Below, in pieces: positions 23,701 to 35,040 of a stretch of DNA of 64,000 nucleotides. A program made the position numbers and the translations under genes. How positions within the stretch are numbered: the first letter of the stretch is position 1; every line of letters starts with the position of its first letter. The stretch spans positions 246,050 to 310,049 of the forward strand of contig BCIJ01000013.1 in the NCBI GenBank assembly GCA_001599935.1, given 5' to 3'. The notes beneath the pieces were generated by a model. That model saw nothing but the letters and a program-made list of their open reading frames with translations. It made no database searches and was not told the origin of the DNA. The DNA comes from Holtermannia corniformis. Taxonomy: Eukaryota > Basidiomycota > Tremellomycetes > Holtermanniales.

Positions 23701-26327
23701 AGTCAGTCGCAGAGCTTGTTGTACTGACAATGTACAGCCGACTTTCTCTTGATAGTGCTCAAGACGCTGATGCAGCAGCGCAAGGATCTGAAGTGAGTAC
23801 CGATGCTGTCCCGGCAGTCAGCGCAGCAGATTGACATCATTCAGGGTCGTGCTCATGTCAGCTACTGTCGATGCGGACAAGGCTGGTCTCGCGTTTCGAT
23901 CACGAGCGCATGGCTGATGAGCACAGATCTCGGACTTTTTTGGAGGCTGCCCAACTCTGTCGGTCCCCGGACGGACATTCCCCGTGAATGTCAACTATCT
24001 AGAGGACGCGGTCGAGTACTCTGGCTGGCGAATCAACGAGTCGTCACCGTTTGCTCTACGCAGTACGTTATAGACACTTTCCAGTGCGGTGCTGACGGGC
24101 CCAGAGCACAAGCGTGGCAACGGCAAGCAGATGGAGTGGAACGAGGAAACGGCCGATGGCAGTGACGAGGATGATAATGACGCAACGTCAGACCCTCTCA
24201 AGCTGTCATCGAATCGCTACTCGCCAGATACTGTCGACACCATCAACCTGCTTGATCCCAAGCATATTCCTTACGACCTCATCCTGCGTCTTCTCGAACG
24301 CCTATGCTTCGAGGACGTCGATTATCGATCGTATTCGGCTGCCGTGCTCATCTTTCTCCCTGGTCTGGCCGAGATCCGAAAAGTCAACGACATGCTCCAA
24401 GAGCACCCCCGATTCGGCGGTCAAGAGTTCAGGGTGTACCCTTTGCACTCGTCGGTGTCGTCCGAGGGTCAGAGCGCCGTCTTTGAAGTGCCTCCTCCGG
24501 GCGTCCGCAAAATTGTCATTTGTGAGCGAGCCGCACGGTGATGGTCGGGACTGACGCCATGCAGCAACGAACATTGCGGAGACTGGTGTCACCATCCCGG
24601 ACATTACCTGCGTCATTGACAGCGGCAAGCACCGCGAGATGCGGTGCGCAGATCACGAGCCATGCCAAACAGTGCTGATTTTCCCAGTTATGACGAGAAG
24701 CGCCAGCTTTCACGCTTAGTCGAGACTTACATTGCACGCAGCAATGCCAAGCAACGACGAGGCCGTGCAGGTCGTGTACAAGAGGGCCTCGCCTTTCACC
24801 TCTTCACCCGCGCACGGCACGACCTTCAAATGGTCGAGCATCCTTCGCCAGAGATGCTGCGGTTATCGCTGCAGGATCTGTGAGCGGCCTCTGATCTCTA
24901 GCGCAGCTCTGACATGGTGCAGAGCGCTCCGCATCAAGATCCTCAAGATCAAGATCGGGACGTCGATTGAGGATGTCTTGCTTCGAGCGCTGGATCCACC
25001 GGCGGTTCTCAACATCCAGCGAGCGATCAACTCCTTGGTCGAAGTCAAAGCGTTGACCGCGACGGAGGAGATCACTCCGATGGGTCGTTTGCTGAGCAAA
25101 CTCCCCATGGACGTGCACCTCGGCAAATTCCTGCTCGTCGCTGCGCTGTTCAAATGTCTCGATCCCGCATTGACGATTGCGGCAACGCTGAACGGCAAAT
25201 CACCCTTCGTGACGCCGTTTGGGTACGAGCACCAGGCAGACCTGGCCAAGAGCAGCTTCAAAGTCGGTGAGTGGCGCTCCAGAGCCGTGCAATGCGCTGA
25301 TATACCCGCACAGGCAATAGCGACTTCTTGACCTTGCACAACGTTTACTGCAGCTGGCGCAAGGCGTCCGAGAACCCCAACTTGATCAGGACGTTCTGCA
25401 AACGCAATTACCTTTCTCATCAGGCAAGTTGGTCAGAAGCAGACGAACGGTCGCTGATTGGTGCCAGAATCTGCAACAAATCGAAGAGCTGAGACAGCAA
25501 CTGCTCTCGTGCGTGTTGTGTGCATACCATGCGAAAGGCTGACATTCGCATAGATATCTCATCGATTCATCTTTCGTGCAAGCGACAGACGGCTTGCGCA
25601 AGGAGCTCAATGCGTACGTTGCTAGCTGAGTGCAGGCATTCAGCTTCTGACCCGTCCTAGCGCTCGGTATTCGCGCGGGTTTCGTACGCGTTTTGTGGCC
25701 ATCCCACCCGAGCTCGACACCAACGCCGACAACGTGCCCATCCTCAGTTCAGCCTTGGCGGCTGGGCTGTATCCCAAACTGCTCGTGATCGACTCTGCCA
25801 CGGGTGCGTTGAAGACGGTGACGAACGGTCAAGGTGCTTCAGTGGTGAGTCACGTCACATCGCGGTTGTACGGAACGCTGACTCGATGCAAGCACCCGAG
25901 CTCGGTCAACTTTCGCACGCCAAAGAATGAATACGGCGCCAACCATCTCGTCTACTTTACGCTCATGCAGTCCAAGAAGCTGTATGCGTGGGAAGTCGGG
26001 CCAGTCGATGACAAGGGGTTGGTTCTGCTCTGTGGGGATAGTGTCGACTTCCGGGTACGTCGTTCGTCTCGCAACGCCAGCTCGCGCTGACGTGCACAGC
26101 TATCGGCATCATCCCTTCAGATCGACCGCCGGCTCAAGTTTACAATCGAGCCCAAAGCGGCTGTAGCCTTCAAATACCTCCGAACGCGGTTCAACGCTGC
26201 CATCTCGATCCTGATGCGGAGTAGAGCGCTCGACGGCCGGCAGCAGCAATGGTTCGACCTGGGCCTCAAGTGCCTCCAAGTCGGGCTGTTTGAGGACGAG
26301 ACGCAGTCTGTGGGACTGGTTGCATAG
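20789..26327 (+). CDS. DHX29-type DEAH-box RNA helicase (48S initiation factor family)
   Basis: DHX29 helps 40S subunits scan structured leaders during translation initiation. The start ATG at 20789 gives MAKKKLSLK, and splicing out the first intron gives [19 protein letters not shown], the conserved opening of fungal DHX29-like proteins. A UBA-like segment follows ([19 protein letters not shown], then [13 protein letters not shown]). The helicase core shows [68 protein letters not shown] (motif DEVH), [43 protein letters not shown] and [18 protein letters not shown]. The winged-helix and ratchet region ([35 protein letters not shown]) and the OB-fold C-terminus follow, ending at the TAG at 26325-26327. 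More than a dozen short introns are present. The family is certain; DHX29 rather than a sister group rests mainly on the N-terminus. Confidence 0.85.
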
Positions 26328-26388
26328 CAAGGTATCGTACTGTACGTATACATTGATGTACAATTGCATGCTACACTCGCATCGAGGA

Positions 26389-27025
26389 TCACGGGTGCGT
26401 CCCAGCAGGCTGTTTGCCTTTGGACGAGCTCGGTGGCGGCTTGTCGTACTTGTTTGGGGCTGGACCGTGGTTGTGATCGCACGGGCCGTCGTGACCGTGC
26501 TTGCGTCGTCGAGGTTTGCGCGAGGGTCTGTGCGATAGTGTAAGCTGACCGTTTCTGCTACACAAACGGGAATCTCGACTGACCGAGCAGAACCGTCACC
26601 CATACCGCCCTCCGATTCCGAGCTCTGCTCTTCAACCTCTGCATCTTTACTCCGCACGTCACGCTGCTTGGCCGAGTGTGCACGCTGGTGCCGATGCCGC
26701 TCCTCATCCGACGACTCGTCCGATTCCGACGAGCTCTCGTCGAAAGCCTTTGGCTTGTGGTAGATGCAGCAGACTGTGCGCAGTTCAGCTCGGCACTGGC
26801 TGGAACAAGAGCAGGATACAAACTCTTGGACTTTTTCTTGCCCATGCCCTCGTTATCGACCGTGCCCTGCTCCCACTGCACCCGGCGTCTAGGCGGGGCG
26901 CCTCGAAGGCGGAGCACGCCGATGGTGTGGGACCTGCTTGATTCCGCTTGGGGTTGTGCCGTTTCCTCTGCAGTCTGCGTAACGGTGTGTGATGGCTCTG
27001 GAGCTGGGCGTTGCACTTGAGCCAT
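26389..27025 (-). CDS. YPI1: Protein phosphatase 1 inhibitor, Ypi1/PPP1R11-type
   Basis: Ypi1 binds and restrains the PP1 catalytic subunit Glc7. The start ATG is at 27023-27025 (MAQVQRPAPEPSHT). The conserved core is LRLRGAPPRRRVQWEQGTVD followed by NEGMGKKKSK; it contains the PP1-docking RVxW motif. An intron with a GTTTGT donor then leads to ICCIYHKPKAFDESSSESD, the family Cys-Cys-Ile-Tyr motif. The last exons are acidic and then His/Pro-rich (KHGHDGPCDHNHGPAPNKYD), ending SSKGKQPAGTHP with the stop at 26389-26391. Length and motif order match the family. It converges with the DHX29-like gene, 61 bases apart. Confidence 0.92.
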
Positions 27026-28376
27026 GGTCGTCGTCGTGTGCGAGCGAGGACTGACTGCTGACTGACATTACGATAGGTCTTCTTACATAAGGGGTACATA
27101 TAAGAGCGAGGTGAATGGGTCAAGGGGTCAAGGCATGTCTGTGCGCATAGGAGCTACTCTACTCAGACTCATGCTCGACGGTGATGCGGCACGGGCGTTA
27201 GTATGGATAGGTCGGTCAACTACCCTATCCCACGAAGCTTGGCGGACGCAGAGTCTGAAGCTATGATCGTGACAGTTGCAGTGGCGGTCTTTCGCCCGAC
27301 GTCTTCTTCCTTGAAAATTATAGTCCGCACCGTCCAGCTTCGATGAACACGCACACCTTTCTCCGCAGGTAGTTCCCCAGCCTCGGTCACTATAGCCTTG
27401 CGTTGCCGCTGCCATCCAAGGGAGGAAGCTGACACGGGCCTTCTGCCCGGTCTCTGTGCAGACGGCACCATGTGTGTCCGTCCGACGTTCCGGCCAGCTT
27501 CCGGTCGAGTCGGGACCGTCCTTGCCGATCGTGACGTCTGGCAAGTCCGTTGACAGCGGCAGTCTGAGCGCCATCTGCCGCGGCGAGGGATCCGCGCCGA
27601 TCTGCCCGGGCATGGCGCACGGTTCGTAGTGTAATGCACCGCAAGGGCCATCAGTCGATGAGCACTGCCTCCGGCCATACGGGATGTGTGTGGCAAGCGT
27701 GGATCATCACATTGACAGGACGCGGGTTCTCAGCCTTATGGGCCGAGCAGCCGAGCAGAAGCCATGATGGACCGTAGAGTGATCGGGCCATGTCTGTGCG
27801 CGGTCGCAGTGAGCGTGCTGAGCGTTTCATTCCTGCCCCTGGCCGCGAGACGGGGAGGACAGTCAGAAGTCTCGAGTGTGGACGGACCCTGTTCGGCTCG
27901 CGCTGCCCGCGAGATCCTTTCAACCACTCGAGCGCGGACGCCTTGCGGGATCGCCTGGCCGCACCCGAATGGAAATAGGGGTCGCGTCAGCTTAGCGCAG
28001 ATTGACTTAATGAGTTGTCGACGCATCGGGCACGGCCTAGGAGCGCTCTTCGGTCGAGTCTGTGCATCGCTTTTCCATCTCAGTCGTCTTATAGCACCGT
28101 CGTCGGCCGCGACTCGAGCGCTCCTTTGCACAGATCGAGAGAGCACGAGCAGTCGATCGGACCGGAGCTCGCCACTGGCCATCGCAGTCCCAGCTGTGTG
28201 GGCGTCGCCTTCCAACTCGTCAGTCGTCCACCTTAGCCGCCGGTATATCCGACTCCCGGCGCACACGCACACGGCCTTCGAGCGAGCGGGGTGATAAAGA
28301 CGGCCTTGTGCGGTGCGCTTCCCGCTCCTCTCTTCTTGACTACTTGCTCTCGCTCAGCTCTGCTCAACCACCGACC
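27026..28376. other. Long divergent intergenic region upstream of the Zn2Cys6 regulator
   Basis: There are 1,351 bases between the Ypi1 start and the regulator start. Open frames of 150-180 codons exist on both strands at 27128-28294, but they overlap each other, lack domains and look like GC-driven chance frames. It is most simply a large regulatory region, which is common upstream of transcription-factor genes. Confidence 0.45.
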
Positions 28377-29121
28377 ATGACTCCGCCCTACTACCTTTCC
28401 CCGCCCATCCCAGCCTCCTACCCTTCCACTCCGACCCGCGCGTACGCCACTTCCGTCTCCCCGCACGCACACTCGGATACCTGGGTCTCGTCCTCGACGC
28501 TCGAGAGCGACATCGCAAGGCTCCACCAGCACTCTCACCGCCCTCGCGCTCGCCACGGCTTCATCTCGTGCGATTCATGGTCAGTGCTCGCTCTTGTGGC
28601 GCACGCCGGCTGACTGTTGCAGCCGCACACGGAAGATCAAATGCCCCGGCGAGAAACCGGGGTGCTCGTCGTGCGAGCGCAAGAACATTGACTGTCACTA
28701 TGACACGCGGCTGCGCCGGCGCGGGCCAGACCGACAACCAGGGACGCGCGTGATCAAGCGCAGCAGTGCCGACCCGTACCCAGCCCCACTGCCACCCTGG
28801 CAATCGCACACCTACATGACTCTGAGCCGTCCCAGTACCACGGGCGAAGACGAGCAGGCACTGAGGAAGCGCAGGGAGGCTCAGCAGAGACAACACGCTT
28901 TCGAGCGGCAGTTTCACTTTCAGGCCACGCAACACAAGCCGGCTGCCGCTACCGTGCGCTTGCCGCCGCCGCCACCACCACCCCCGCCAGTCACGGATAT
29001 CGCACGCTACCATCTTGATACTCGGCCCGCGGGACGCTTGCGCATCGGCGAGCTGTTGGCGAGCGGCGAGGGGAAAGAGGGATTGAAGCTGCCGCCGCTG
29101 AGGACCGTGATTGACGGCTGA
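28377..29121 (+). CDS. Small Zn2Cys6 (Gal4-type) transcription regulator
   Basis: Two exons, 28377-28579 and 28623-29121, encode 233 residues. The intron interrupts the zinc cluster. After splicing it reads CDSCRTRKIKC, PGEKPGC and SSCERKNIDC, six cysteines with CX2CX6C and CX2CX6C spacing, so it can hold two zinc ions and bind CGG half-sites. Downstream come basic residues (RLRRRGPDRQPGTRVIKRS), a Gln/Arg-rich helical stretch (RKRREAQQRQHAFERQ), a run of ten prolines and a conserved-looking end (LRIGELLASGEG, LPPLRTVIDG). The usual large fungal middle-homology domain is absent, so this is an unusually short member. The target is unknown. Confidence 0.82.
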
Positions 29122-29479
29122 ACGGATGAACGAGGCAAGGACGTTGTGAATCTTGTACGGTACTGTGCCATTTGTGTCTATAGCATGCAACGCAGATTGT
29201 GAAACTAGGGCGGTTGGCCGTCATGGCGATGCTGGGCGGGCCGGAGCGATTAGACTGAACAGTACGGACGTGCGGCTGCCAAGGTCGGCGAGATCACCAG
29301 AGCCGTCGCTAGTCATAAGCAGACTCATTGGCCCTTTGACAGACTTGTGCACTAAGCTCTTACTCGGACATCAACACTGCTTGCCGCACCAACGACTCGG
29401 CAGACATCGCATCACTATATCATACAGCTCGCGGCAGCCCTGCAGCGCACCAGAACGCCAGCTACACCTACTAGACCGC
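29122..29479. other. Convergent 3' intergenic region, regulator / SDH3
   Basis: There are 358 bases between two stop codons facing each other. I see no gene here; it should hold both 3' leaders and terminators. Confidence 0.5.
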
Positions 29480-30251
29480 TCAAAAGAAGAATGCAAGGTA
29501 GGCGCTCGACAAAAAGGTGGCTGCAATCGTCGCGTAGCCGGTCGCGTACACGCCCTTGATGGTCAAAAACTTGCCCATGTCCCATCCCAAGTGACGGATC
29601 CCGTTGAACGTGTGGAACGTAAAGGGCAGAGCGAGGGCGAACCTGCCTGAAGCCTTGAGCCAGGCTGGTAGGGTTGAGACGAGGTCGATCAGGTGGGCAG
29701 AGTCGAGGATGGGGAAGTACGGGTGGAGGAGGTAGGTCATGGCGCCGGCGTAGAGACCTACGTAGGTGCGTCAGTTGGAGGCGAATGGGGTGGGACAGGT
29801 GAGCGCAACATACCGATACTCAAGGCGTTCCCGGTCGCACGGTGGCTGCCTGATAACAGCATGGTGATCTGCGCGACATCAGCCCGACTGCACCAAAGGG
29901 ACGCAAACGTGACCGACCTGCATCTGGTAGATCTCCAAGTGAGGGCTACCGGGCCGACGAAGACGTTGCTCATTGAGGAGAGCGAGGTGCTCTGGCGAGG
30001 TCAACGACTGCGTCGTCGCCGGCCTATCGTCCCCTCCATCAGCTCCACTCCAGCAAGAAGCACCCGGGGCCCACACACCTCCGCTGAGCAAACGCGGCCA
30101 GAACAGGCTTGCTCGCCGACGCCTTCAAGGCAGGAGCTACAGGCGACCAATCAGCATGGCGGCATTCCGCACCGAACAGCTTGCGCCGCCCCGACTTACC
30201 GGTACCGACGGCGTTGAGGACTGATCTGCGGACGAGGGTGGACGACTGCAT
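29480..30251 (-). CDS. SDH3: Succinate dehydrogenase cytochrome b560 subunit (membrane anchor)
   Basis: Sdh3 anchors complex II in the inner mitochondrial membrane and helps bind haem b and ubiquinone. The start ATG is at 30249-30251 (MQSSTLVRRSVLNAVGTG), giving a typical arginine-rich matrix presequence. The mature part has the family signature LNEQRLRRPGSPHLEIYQMQ (an Arg-Pro-x-Ser-Pro-His motif), then a first helix near TMLLSGSHRATGNALSIGLY, MTYLLHPYFPILDS, and a second motif FTFHTFNGIRHLGWDMGKFL with the haem-ligand-type His. The last helix is GYATIAATFLSSAYLAFFF. About three to four introns are visible. A palindromic CCAATTGG lies 78 bases upstream. Confidence 0.92.
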
Positions 30252-30328
30252 GGTGTTGCCGAGTGGTGAGGTGGACGGTGCGGTCAAGGTGGGATGCAAG
30301 CTGGTGAAATGCGATCACTGGGATCGAG

Positions 30329-30336
30329 CCAATTGG
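30329..30336. promoter_or_regulatory. CCAATTGG box upstream of SDH3
   Basis: A palindromic CCAATTGG at 30329-30336 lies 78 bases before the SDH3 start codon. It can be read as a CCAAT box on either strand. Regulation by a Hap-type complex is inferred from the sequence and the respiratory role of the gene. Confidence 0.4.
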
Positions 30337-30615
30337 CGCGGGACAGCTCGGAGAGTGGCGCTCGATCCTGCCCGCATTACTCCGACTGCACTCTCCATCT
30401 AAGACTGCTATGGATGGCGGCGACGAGGAGCACACAGCGATCCATCAAGCCTAACCGACATACGTCTTGTCGCTTGACATTGACGCAAAGCTCGAGCGAG
30501 ACTCGACTTTGCCCAAACCCAAGCTCGGCTCCTTCGGTACGAGCGCCGCGTGCAGAGAGAGGATCGAGTTGCGGTAGCTGAGGCGTGAGCACATGTATTG
30601 TTTGGAAAAGTAGCC

Positions 30616-31847
30616 TCACGCAAGCTGCTCGCGGATATAGTCGTCCACTGCCAGCTGCTTTGCATCGCTCACCCGTCGATGCATCACGATCAGGATTGCC
30701 AGTGTGGCACCCATCCCTGCGTCCATCAGTATACGGCCAAGCGGCCAACCCACGCTAGCGACTGACCGATCAGGATGCTCATGGCGATCAAGCCATACAC
30801 GTACGGCTCGACAGGGACGACGGCTTCTGGCGCAAGCGCACACGCTCCACGACTATCGCAGTTAAACTTCAAACGCACGCCTTCCGTCAGCTCCAAGCTC
30901 CGATCAACGCTGTGAGATGGCAACGGCCTTCCCAGAGTACGCACGCTGACACACTCGCGGTCGGCCGAACACTGCTGCCCGATGAGTTTAAGCGCAGCAC
31001 ACGCCTTCAAACTCGTATCCTAGTCACCGTCACCGTCAGCTCGGTGCAAGGTCCGCCCGCGTGACTCACGCAGAAGGCGAGTCCCTCGATGCAGTTGTCT
31101 CGCGTGACGAGGTTGGAGTACGAGACACCAGAGACGTCATAGCCGAGATAAGACGTTATCTCGCTCACGCAGGTTTGACCGATGGAAGCGTTTGCCCACC
31201 TGAGGTCGATTAGTGAGGCTGTCGTATCGTCGGGGATGACTCACATGCAGGTACCAAGCAGGCAGATTGCACCGCTACCGAGCGTTGTGCGGTCCACTTG
31301 GTCGGACAAAGTGATCCTCATAGACGTCAAGGTGGCCGACTGCATCGGCTGGCACTCGTCTGAGTGCGACCTGTCAGCACATGCTAGGTCGACTAAAGCA
31401 CAGACAGACCGTCACGATTCAGCTCGCACCTGCCACCAACAGCGACAGTCGGCAAGCATCCTGACGCAGCATCAGGGCAGAATGAATTAGGTGGGCAGAC
31501 GGGCGGGATCGTGAAATTCGATTGAAGAAGTGACGCCAGAAGGAACTCGTCGTGGCTGCCCCACCGTCGTCAGGCGCAGTCGGGCGACGCTCAGTTCACC
31601 CACCGGCATTGTCTAGGCAGGCATGTACCGTTTACTGCGCAGTCTGTAGCTGTCAGACGATAGACGGATGGACAGAGTACCACGTACAGCCAAACGAGTC
31701 ACAGTCGGAGATAAAGGCTTTGGTGTTGGCATCTAAGCGATTGTGAGTAATGTCACAAGCGCCGTACACTGGGGATCTCTCTGCTCTCGTGAGCTTTAGG
31801 TAGTAGACGCATGTCAACAGAATCGTCGCGACAAGTCGGTTGAACAT
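30616..31847 (-). CDS. Cys-rich secreted or type I membrane protein, unknown
   Basis: The start at 31847 gives a hydrophobic signal peptide (MFNRLVATILLTCVYYLKL) before a cysteine-rich outside region. Pieces of it can be read in several exons: VYGACDITHNRL, ISDCDSFGC, STDCAVNGTCLPRQCR, DECQPMQSATLTS, SGAICLLGTC, SIGQTCVSEITSYLGYDVSG, RDNCIEGLAFC, ACAALKLIGQQCSADRECVS and FNCDSRGACAL. One membrane helix follows (VYGLIAMSILI, then MGATLAILIVMH after an intron) and a short cytosolic tail MHRRVSDAKQLAVDDYIREQ. At least five introns, not all of them resolved. The paired cysteines recall small disulphide-rich extracellular modules, but no family can be named. A cell-surface role is inferred. Confidence 0.6.
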
Positions 31848-32092
31848 GACTGCTGGCTTAGCTCGGTAGCGGTCCCAGATGTTGGTCAGTGAGACGTTCT
31901 GTCAACAACCGTCCGTATTCCAATGCAAAACATAGACGCTCTTGTGAGTCCAAGTCGATGCTCTTGCAAGCACATCGTGGTCGACAGCGACTTGGAAGGA
32001 TGCAGGGCTGACCGACCCGTGCCTGACCTCCACCAGCCTTGCTCGGGGTTCCAAGCGATCAGCATTGATCGTAACTTCACCGGCGCAGCAAG

Positions 32093-33073
32093 ATGAGCAA
32101 GCCGCTCGAGTACGATGATGGCCCGCTCGTATGGGTGGGTGATGGTGTTGACACACTACACACGGTGTTGACTCGGATTAGATCGATTGCGAGGTTTGCC
32201 TTGTGTACAGCTGCATGCCGCCCTAGCTGAGCGTACTCCAGATGACCGGCTTGGACATTGCCAAGGATGTGATCATTGAGATTGCAGTGATAATCACCAA
32301 TGGCAAGCTCGAGCCTGTCCATGAAGGCGTCGAATGGGTGATCCAGACGCCCAAGCCGACGCTCGACGCGTGAGTCAACGCGTTTGCACACCACGTCCCG
32401 CTCACGCCATGACCCCAGAATGGGCGAATGGTGTACCAACCAGCACGGGGTGAGTGATCAGGTGTCCCCGTATCGTGAGCTGACGTGCTCAGAAATCCGG
32501 CCTGACCCAGGCCTGCTTGGATTCGCCGCACACTTATCCTGAAGTGACTCGGCTCGTGCGCGAGTACATTCAGAAATGGATCCCGGAAAAGGGCGCCGGG
32601 ATCTTGGCGGGGAGCTCTGTGCATGCGGATATGAGGTGCTGTGACTGTTGCTGCGGCAGGACCGTCCGCAGGCGGCTGACACGGTGCTCGGCAGGTTTTT
32701 GCTGGTCGGCATGCCAGAGGTCATGGACCACTTGTCATACCGGATCGTCGGTTAGCACTCTTGGGATCAAGACGGGCCAGTGCTAACAATGGTACTCGCG
32801 TCAAGACGTCAGCTCTGTCAAGGTGAGTCTTTGCATCGCCCAATTACATGTCAACGCGCTTAACAGGATACAGGAGCTAGTGCGGCGATGGTACCCGGAT
32901 GTGCACAACGCCCGCAAGGATACATGGTCTGGGGAATCTTCACACCGGTCGGCAATCGCAACGGTTGAGAGATCTAGGATCTGGTGGCTGATACCTCTGA
33001 CAGAGCTCTCGACGACATTCGCGCAAGCATTCGCGAGCTCGAGTTTTACCGTCGGAACGTCTTTATCCCGTAG
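32093..33073 (+). CDS. REX2: Oligoribonuclease (DEDDh 3'-5' exonuclease), Rex2-type
   Basis: This enzyme degrades 2-5 nt RNA fragments, in fungi mainly in mitochondria. The start ATG at 32093 gives MSKPLEYDDGPLVWV. Later exons give MTGLDIAKDVIIEIAVIITN, GKLEPVHEGVEWVIQTP, HGKSGLTQACLDSPHTYPEV, GILAGSSVHADMRFLLVGMP, VKELVRRWYPDVHNARKDTW and HRALDDIRASIRELEFYRRN, ending VFIP. The catalytic set D-E (first motif), D (HADM) and H-D (HRALDD) is visible, except that the very short piece that should supply Asp-Cys-Glu between LVWV and MTGLD is hard to place: GATTGCGAG is present at 32184-32192 but no AG acceptor sits in phase before it. No long presequence is seen at this start. Confidence 0.85.
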
Positions 33074-35040
33074 AGCTTGCTGTGCGGATGCGGTCGGCCT
33101 AGCTGCCGCCCGCGTCAGTGGAATCCGTCAATTAAGAGTCCACCCAGTGGCCGTCATGCATACAGTTGAGGCTATCAGTGACCGCTCTATCGCCCTGTGG
33201 TTTGATGCGCTTGATGGTTCCTGCGGCGAGGCCGGCGGTACCGTCGCGTGCGTGCAAGAGCACGGCCGAAAGAGGCGTTGGATCTGGCAAGTGTGGATCT
33301 CGCCCAGTGTTGACTGGCGGATCCACTGTCCACCGTGCGCCTCGCTGTCACGGTTTCGGACAGGGCACTGGGGATGGCCGTGGAACCGGCGATTCAATGC
33401 ACGCGATCGCTCGTTGCGGTCACGGTCGCACAGTCCGGACCCACCGGTGGCCAGGGCCGCGGGGCCGGACGCGCGTGATCGATTGCCGAAAGGGTCGAAT
33501 CCGCCCATCGCGAGAGATCCCAGAGCGCAGTGGGATCGGTTGCAGCTGGTGGGGGGCGTAGAACGGCGCTCAGGGTGTTTCGGGACTGGTTTCCGACTCG
33601 GGACTGGACCGAACGAGTGGTCGTGTTTTAGCGCACCGCGAGGCTGGAGCAAGCTCTGCGCGCGAGAACGATCAAAGACAAGCACGGTGCGCGCAATCGA
33701 GCGATCCCCGGCCGAGTTTCAGACGGACCGAGCGATTCCACGCAGTCTTCCCAAGACATTCGGCGCTGTCGCAGTTGGATCAGCCGACCGGTCGACTCGG
33801 ATCACCCAGAGCGTCAGTGCTCTGTGCGGACGTAAACGCACGCCCTCCTATAGCCGAACGGTCAGCTCGTCAAACGCACCGTCTCGGGCGTCACACTCAC
33901 CTCGCCCCATCAGTAGACGCACGCGGTAGCTGCGCCGCCCCGAATCCCGTCTAACCGCCACCGACTCGAGCCGTCCCCTCCGCACTAGCCGCACCCCGAG
34001 CTCCGGCGTACATCCGTCATTTCGCCTAGACGATAATAAGACGACGCCAGCCATCGGCTTCAGGGCTTTTTCATCCAAACACCTGACGCCGCCGCGGTCA
34101 TTCCATTGCGTTCACAGTCGAGCACAAGCAACCCAACAGCACGAGCAGTCTGCACACGGTGAAAACTACAAACGAGGTCAGTCTCATCGACGGATAGTGT
34201 GACGATCGTCGAGTCGTGTTCCCACCCTTTTTACTCGACCGAACCGGTGCGCACGGGCGATGGCAAAGGGGTCAAGGTCAGAGTTGGGGCCACCGCGTTC
34301 AGAGAGATGGACGGCAACTCTAGTTGCGGCAGGCTACTGTGCGTGCCCTGGGATCGCCCAGAGCTAGCGTTCCCAAAGTCGTGCATTGTCTGCGTTCCGA
34401 GGCGTTTCGACCGTCTCTTTGTCAGTCTGGGCACGCGTGAGCCGTGTGCGCCGATCCCGGATTCGGCTCAGACAGTCATTGTCGTCGGTCCTTTGCGATC
34501 GCAAGCCGCTCGAGCCCCTGTCGGCGACTGGCATTGTCCAGAGGCGTGACAAGCCTGCGGCGCGAAGCCAACGTTACATCGAGTGATCGACACCGCGCTC
34601 GCGGCCGTGACGGGACCGAGCACTCTCGGTTTGTTTGTCGATCCTCGAACTGGTGGCCCCTTTGGGCGTGCACGGCTTCGAGCCAAGACCGGCCCGTACG
34701 GCGTGTGCACACCAACATCCATCGTGCTCTGCCCGCCTCGCTCGGGCTTATAGTCACCCGCCGTGCTCCGTCGACCCCCATCAGACTGAACCCGGGGGTC
34801 CCACCCACGCCCATCCGTTCTTGCAACCCCCTCTCGCACACGTCGCAAGCGGTGTTGGCTGCCAGTGTTCATGTGAGCGTCAGACGATCGCCGCCCCTAT
34901 CTTGCATCTCGGACCGTTCCCGCGTTGGCTTAAAGACTGAGGAATGCGAGCTGACTCGAGTTTGCCACCATAGCCGACCGATCCGGACGGCCATTAGCAA
35001 TCGCATCGCCTCTTGTCTTCCCACCCGCACAACCATCACC
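33074..35040. other. 1.97-kb stretch without a convincing gene, upstream of the Pcl-type cyclin
   Basis: Long frames exist on both strands here (for example 32823-33929 plus, 33128-33685 minus and 34444-35592 plus), but they overlap one another or known exons, lack domains and show GC-driven composition. No tRNA-like or repeat structure was recognised. It is probably the regulatory region of the cyclin and part of the 3' region of REX2, or holds a non-coding transcript. See findings. Confidence 0.45.

Noticed and set aside
27128..28294. Frames of 150-180 codons on both strands between YPI1 and the Zn2Cys6 gene
   Set aside because: They overlap one another, have no recognisable motif, and no consistent exon structure could be built.
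32823..33929. A 368-codon plus-strand frame after the oligoribonuclease
   Set aside because: It overlaps the last REX2 exons in another frame and continues into GC-rich DNA with no domain. It is best explained as a chance frame.
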